Source: HGM04593 sp045654885 (GTDB lineage: Bacteria > Bacteroidota > Bacteroidia > Bacteroidales > Bacteroidaceae). Taken from it: a stretch of DNA of 32,989 nucleotides. The stretch spans positions 1 to 32,989 of the forward strand of contig JAZOOF010000037.1 in NCBI GenBank assembly GCA_045654885.1, given 5' to 3'. The position numbers and the translations under genes were made by a program. The notes under the pieces were generated by a model. That model was given only the letters and a program-made list of their open reading frames with translations. It was not told the DNA's origin and searched no databases. Shown in pieces: positions 29,600 through 32,989 of this stretch; position 1 is the first letter of the stretch; the number at the start of each line of letters is the position of its first letter.

Positions 29600-32188
29600 T
29601 TAGAACTGCACGCCAAGCTCTATTCGTATGCCCCATTTCTGTATGCCGGGCAGGTCGCGGTAGGTGAGTCGTCTTACATAGTCCACGCGCAATACCTTGA
29701 ATATGTTCGCTATTCCCACACCCACCTCCATGTATGGCATTGTGCCAAGGTAGCACTGCTGGTAGTTCTCATATGGGAACTTGAAGAGCCCGCCGGTGTT
29801 GAGAGGGTCGGGACGGTTCTTCTCGCTAAGATGTCCGAACATTCCGCGGAAAGTGATGACCTCACGCCATTTAAGCTTGCGTATAAGCGGTATGCGGTTG
29901 AGCAACAGTCCGTTCATGTTGTATGTCAAATCCCATGATGCATATTCGTCATTGAAGAACTCCATTGCGTTCATCAGTGAGTACGATTCGCGCTGAATGG
30001 TATATGAGAGGTTGGCGTTGGGGATTATGAGCATTGGGAACGGAACTTTATTCCATACTTTTCCTGCTTTAATTATGCAGTCGGTGTAGCCGAATGCCGA
30101 GAACCAGAACCGTTTGTAAAAACCAAGTTCGGTGTGGTGGTAATTGTATTCGCTGCCCAGTATGCCTTTGAAACCTATGCGGTGCGATAGTGTGAACACC
30201 GGCTTCTCGGGTGTTGTGGAGCGGCGGTTCCACTTGCTTTGCATAAACTTCTCCTTTGGGGCAAAGCGTAGACCGACTTCAACTTCGGAGCGCGTGACAT
30301 CGTTTACGAATGTACTTGTTGTTATGCCGTCAATGGTCTGTGTACGTTCAAATGGGATGAAGCGGCTTGCGATATCTTTCCTGTGACGCAGGGTGATGTC
30401 GAACGAGAAGTGGTTGTGGAACTCCTTGGTGTATGTAAACTCTGCCTTGCGCACGTAACCTACCTTGTTGTCCTCCTGTCGCTTGAGGCTGATGAAAAGA
30501 TTGTCCTTGTTTGTATATAGGTAGTTCTGGCCATACTGGTAGATATCGTTCTCATAACTCAGGCGCAGCGAGTGTATGGGGAATTCGTTGGGGTGCTCCT
30601 TCTTCTTTTTGAAAGAGTACTCCATCTCGCCCATGTATTTCAGTTTTTTGTCTCCAAATCCGTATGCCAGATAGAAACGGCCGAAGAGGTGCGGGTTCAG
30701 GTAGGCCGATGTCATTGCACCTGTCCTCAGTCGCCAACCCTCGAGTCCGTTATGACTAATGGTTGTGTTCATGGGACCATAGAAGAGTGGTGGGTTTTCC
30801 TTTTTAATCGGTACCCATCCGGTAAACAGGTAAGATATGCATTTTTCGCTCCAGTAGTATAGCGGGTTGGCACGCAGGGCTTTCATCAGGTCGCCCACTG
30901 AGCGCTCTTTTCTGCTCACTTCGTTGAATCCGTATTGGCTCCAGTATTCGTCGCTCTTGCTTGTCGAATTGTCGTCCTCAATTACCTCTGCCGGGTTGTC
31001 GAGTATTAGCTCGGCAAAATCGTCGCTCATGAATGAGTGGTTGCGGTATACAACCTCACGGTTTGCATAAAAGCCGGTTATCCCATTTACAACCTTCATT
31101 TCGGTTGTGAGTGTCTCTCTCTTCAACAGGCGGGTGCCGTCGGCAGCACGCCCGAACTCCAGTGTTATCTTCAGGTTCTCTACGAAGTTCATGTTTATTT
31201 CGTGAGGCACATTCATGGCTACCGATTTAATGAACAGTGCGCTGTCATTGGTGACATAGATGTGCCCTGTGAAACCGAATGATTCCACATTGAACGGTGT
31301 GAAGGCGAGGTCAATGCAGCTGTCGCCGTCAACTACCGTGGTGTCCATTATGTAATATCGGTAGAATGTGGGGCCCAACTTTGAGAGCGGGCTCACGAAT
31401 TTGTTCTTGAACAGTGATATGTCGTCCTGGAAAATATCTACATCCTTGAAAACCTCCTCATACAACGCCTCGGTCTCTCCGGCCGAGAATATATCATCTA
31501 TTCCGTTTCGGCGACGGGCCTTTACGTGGCGTCTGGTACGTTGGGGTTTGCTGCGGTGGTAGTCGGTGGCTATCAGTTCGCGTGCCGAGATGTGCAGTAT
31601 CGGTTTCCCCGATATGCGCGAGGTGTCTACATACTCCTCTATGAACTTGAATCTTTTGCCGAACGGGTTGCCGTCGCCTGTCTTGAAGTCATTCAGCGCA
31701 ATGTTCAGCTTTTCGTGCCTCTCGTGGCTGTAGAACTCTTTGTTCAACGGTGAGTTGTCGTCTCGCTGCTCAATTATTCTGCGCGCCAATGCTACCGCCG
31801 GGTTGTTCTTTCTGCTGTATCGCTCGCGCTCGGGTTTTATTACAACCTCGGGCAGGTCATAATCGGCCGGTTTCAGCTTAATCTTCAGCGGCATCTCCGT
31901 GTTCGCGCTGATGGGTATTCTCTCTTCGTCGTACCCCAGGCTCGATGCAATGATGGTGTCCTCCACGATGTGCGAAAAGAAAGAGAATTTTCCGTTGCTG
32001 TCGCTGCTGCTGCCGGTGGTGCCGTCTTTCACCCTCACCGAAACGTAGGGTATTGCCTTTTGTGTCGACGAATCTATGATTTTGCCATGTACCCTAATCT
32101 TCCCATTGCTATCCTGTGCCAGCAGGGTAGTGGGTAAGGTAAGGGTAATTATTATATATATAAGGTATATAAGGCTTTTTCTTATCAT
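29600..32188 (-). CDS. DUF5686 outer-membrane protein with carboxypeptidase-regulatory-like domain
   Basis: The protein has 862 aa with a signal peptide (MIRKSLIYLIYIIITLTLPTTLLAQ). Residues 32-110 are a CarboxypepD_reg-like beta-sandwich (IRVHGKIIDSSTQKAIPYVSVRVKDGTTGSSSDSNGKFSF ... SSLGYDEERI). The DUF5686 part follows (LPEVVIKPERERYSRKNNPAVALARRIIEQRDDNSP, KEFYSHERHEKLNIALNDF). The C-terminal 400 residues are beta-barrel strands ending in WGIRIELGVQF with a terminal Phe. The family is widespread in Bacteroidota but has no firm function. It is a single gene with no partner. Upstream two TATTTTTG-like boxes occur in tandem near 32238-32260 on the minus strand, but without matching -33 elements. 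Confidence 0.88.
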   Translation of the reverse strand: MIRKSLIYLIYIIITLTLPTTLLAQDSNGKIRVHGKIIDSSTQKAIPYVSVRVKDGTTGSSSDSNGKFSFFSHIVEDTIIASSLGYDEERIPISANTEMPLKIKLKPADYDLPEVVIKPERERYSRKNNPAVALARRIIEQRDDNSPLNKEFYSHERHEKLNIALNDFKTGDGNPFGKRFKFIEEYVDTSRISGKPILHISARELIATDYHRSKPQRTRRHVKARRRNGIDDIFSAGETEALYEEVFKDVDIFQDDISLFKNKFVSPLSKLGPTFYRYYIMDTTVVDGDSCIDLAFTPFNVESFGFTGHIYVTNDSALFIKSVAMNVPHEINMNFVENLKITLEFGRAADGTRLLKRETLTTEMKVVNGITGFYANREVVYRNHSFMSDDFAELILDNPAEVIEDDNSTSKSDEYWSQYGFNEVSRKERSVGDLMKALRANPLYYWSEKCISYLFTGWVPIKKENPPLFYGPMNTTISHNGLEGWRLRTGAMTSAYLNPHLFGRFYLAYGFGDKKLKYMGEMEYSFKKKKEHPNEFPIHSLRLSYENDIYQYGQNYLYTNKDNLFISLKRQEDNKVGYVRKAEFTYTKEFHNHFSFDITLRHRKDIASRFIPFERTQTIDGITTSTFVNDVTRSEVEVGLRFAPKEKFMQSKWNRRSTTPEKPVFTLSHRIGFKGILGSEYNYHHTELGFYKRFWFSAFGYTDCIIKAGKVWNKVPFPMLIIPNANLSYTIQRESYSLMNAMEFFNDEYASWDLTYNMNGLLLNRIPLIRKLKWREVITFRGMFGHLSEKNRPDPLNTGGLFKFPYENYQQCYLGTMPYMEVGVGIANIFKVLRVDYVRRLTYRDLPGIQKWGIRIELGVQF

Positions 32189-32489
32189 TTTTCCTTGTTA
32201 TGGCAAAATGCGTAGTCGCTCTTTTTGAAAACGCAAATGCAAAAATACTCAAAAATATGCTATCGGCTCTCTTTTATTATGATGTTTTAACAAAAACTCT
32301 CGGTTTTGTACTGATTTTTTCTCTGTTCAATTGAAGATATTTTTCTTTTTATGAAGAAATAATTTGTGTCAACAACCTCTATGGTGAATTTGTTCAAAAA
32401 ATGTTCGTTTTTTTACTTTTTGTAAGTTCTTGAAAATTAATGGTGTTTTAAAAAAATTAAAAATAGTTCTATTTTTTCTCTTGAAATGT
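32189..32489. other. AT-rich spacer between the DUF5686 gene and the rRNA promoter
   Basis: Very AT-rich sequence with many A and T tracts (for example around 32440-32480). No ORF, RNA or hairpin stands out. The part next to the -33 box is the kind of upstream AT-rich stretch that raises rRNA promoter activity. Confidence 0.5.
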
Positions 32490-32520
32490 TTTGCCAGTTC
32501 AAAAACTTGCCTTACCTTTG
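32490..32520 (+). promoter_or_regulatory. rRNA operon promoter
   Basis: TTTG (32490-32493), exactly 19 bases, TACCTTTG (32513-32520). Preceded by an AT-rich region. The expected start near 32527 gives a 16S leader of about 230 bases. Confidence 0.85.
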
Positions 32521-32754
32521 TACTCGCTTTCGGGAAGCAACGCGGTTACCGCGGTGAGAGACCGGCAAGCAAGATAGATCCTTGACAACATTCCATTACA
32601 GACAAGCAGTACAACCTTGCTTAGTTTTTTTGATTAGGCAAGAAGCGTAAGGAACGAAAAACGAACCGTCAATAATTTGAAAATATTTTATTCCGGCCAG
32701 TACAAACATTTAGACAAGTAAGTATCTCTCACGAGATATTCACAGATATGATTT
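32521..32754 (+). other. 16S rRNA leader region
   Basis: Contains a CGCGGTTACCGCG hairpin (32540-32552), a GATCCTTGACAAC stretch (32577-32589) in the place where boxA-like antitermination signals occur, a CTTGCTTA/TAGGCAAG stem (32616-32643) and an ATCTC-TCAC-GAGAT hairpin (32723-32736) just before the mature 5' end. Confidence 0.55.
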
Positions 32755-32989
32755 ACAACGAAGAGTTTGATCCTGGCTCAGGATGAACGCTAGCTACAGG
32801 CTTAACACATGCAAGTCGAGGGGTCTCAAGGGAGCTTGCTTCTGCGAGACGACCGGCGCACGGGTGAGTAACGCGTATCCAACCTGCCCTTCATATTGGG
32901 ATAGCCTTCCGAAAGGGAGATTAATACCGAATAACATGAGAAGATTGCATGAACCTCTCATGAAAGCTCCGGCGATGAAGGATGGGGAT
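32755..32989 (+). rRNA. rrs: 16S ribosomal RNA, 5' part
   Basis: AAGAGTTTGATCCTGGCTCAGGATGAACGCTAGCTACAGGCTTAACACATGCAAGTCGAG is the conserved 16S start in its Bacteroidales form. It is followed by GACCGGCGCACGGGTGAGTAACGCGTATCC and the V2 region TACCGAATAACATGAG. The first mature base was set at 32755 by alignment to the E. coli numbering of GAAGAGTTTGAT. The gene continues past the window edge after about 235 of some 1,530 bases. Confidence 0.97.

Overview
The window reads as chromosomal DNA of an anaerobic gut-type member of the Bacteroidales (phylum Bacteroidota). The evidence is the start of a Bacteroidales-type 16S rRNA gene at the right edge, a short primary sigma factor of the Bacteroidota type without region 1.1, many promoters of the form TTTG - about 19 bases - TAnnTTTG, and marker families such as DUF5020, DUF5686, clostripain-like C11 lipoproteins and MG2-domain envelope proteins. 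Genus cannot be fixed from what is visible. I see no phage, IS transposase, CRISPR array, tRNA or plasmid function.

Layout, left to right. (1) 1-1613, minus strand: an organoarsenical/thiol-redox operon, arsR-type repressor, ArsF-like thioredoxin-fold lipoprotein, ArsG-like DsbD/CcdA-family membrane protein, and a CGKC thioredoxin cut by the window edge. A 16-bp palindrome sits on the -7 element of the arsR promoter. (2) 1744-3757, minus: an outer-membrane porin-like barrel and an unrecognised secreted protein. (3) 3845-10980, minus: a BlaI/BlaR1-type sensory operon in the order BlaI-like repressor, secreted TonB-C-like repeat protein, M56 (BlaR1-like) membrane metallopeptidase, and a 1305-aa MG2-type envelope protein fused to Sel1 repeats. 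Each of the three gaps between these genes holds a different dispersed repeat. This is the most unusual multi-gene unit in the window. (4) 11446-13654, plus: a DUF5020 outer-membrane protein followed by an NCS2 purine permease, a probable purine uptake pair. (5) 13735-17413: a secreted GH20 hexosaminidase (minus) and, divergently, a PagL-like acyloxyacyl hydrolase preceded by two tandem promoter/hairpin/10-14 codon leader-ORF units. (6) 17503-23087: a SPOUT rRNA/tRNA methyltransferase (minus), divergent from a glutamine/asparagine catabolic set: glutaminase, periplasmic asparaginase, porin and Dcu C4-dicarboxylate carrier. (7) 23134-25692, plus: a pentapeptide-repeat two-TM channel-like protein and a K+/H+ antiporter. 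(8) 25693-26944: repeat-rich spacer, the RNase P RNA gene (minus), then a 470-base spacer with two terminator-like hairpins ahead of rpoD. (9) 26945-29592, plus: rpoD, a small basic secreted protein and a C11 peptidase lipoprotein. (10) 29600-32188, minus: a DUF5686 outer-membrane protein. (11) 32490-32989, plus: rRNA promoter, leader and the first about 235 bases of 16S rRNA.

Functional logic. The asparaginase-porin-Dcu genes are almost contiguous (13-15 base gaps), so asparagine entering through the porin would be deamidated in the periplasm and the aspartate taken in by Dcu, where it can feed fumarate respiration; the glutaminase just upstream would do the equivalent for glutamine. The BlaI/BlaR1-like operon lacks any beta-lactamase; its output appears to be the operon itself, including the MG2-Sel1 envelope protein, so an envelope-state sensor is a more likely reading than antibiotic resistance.
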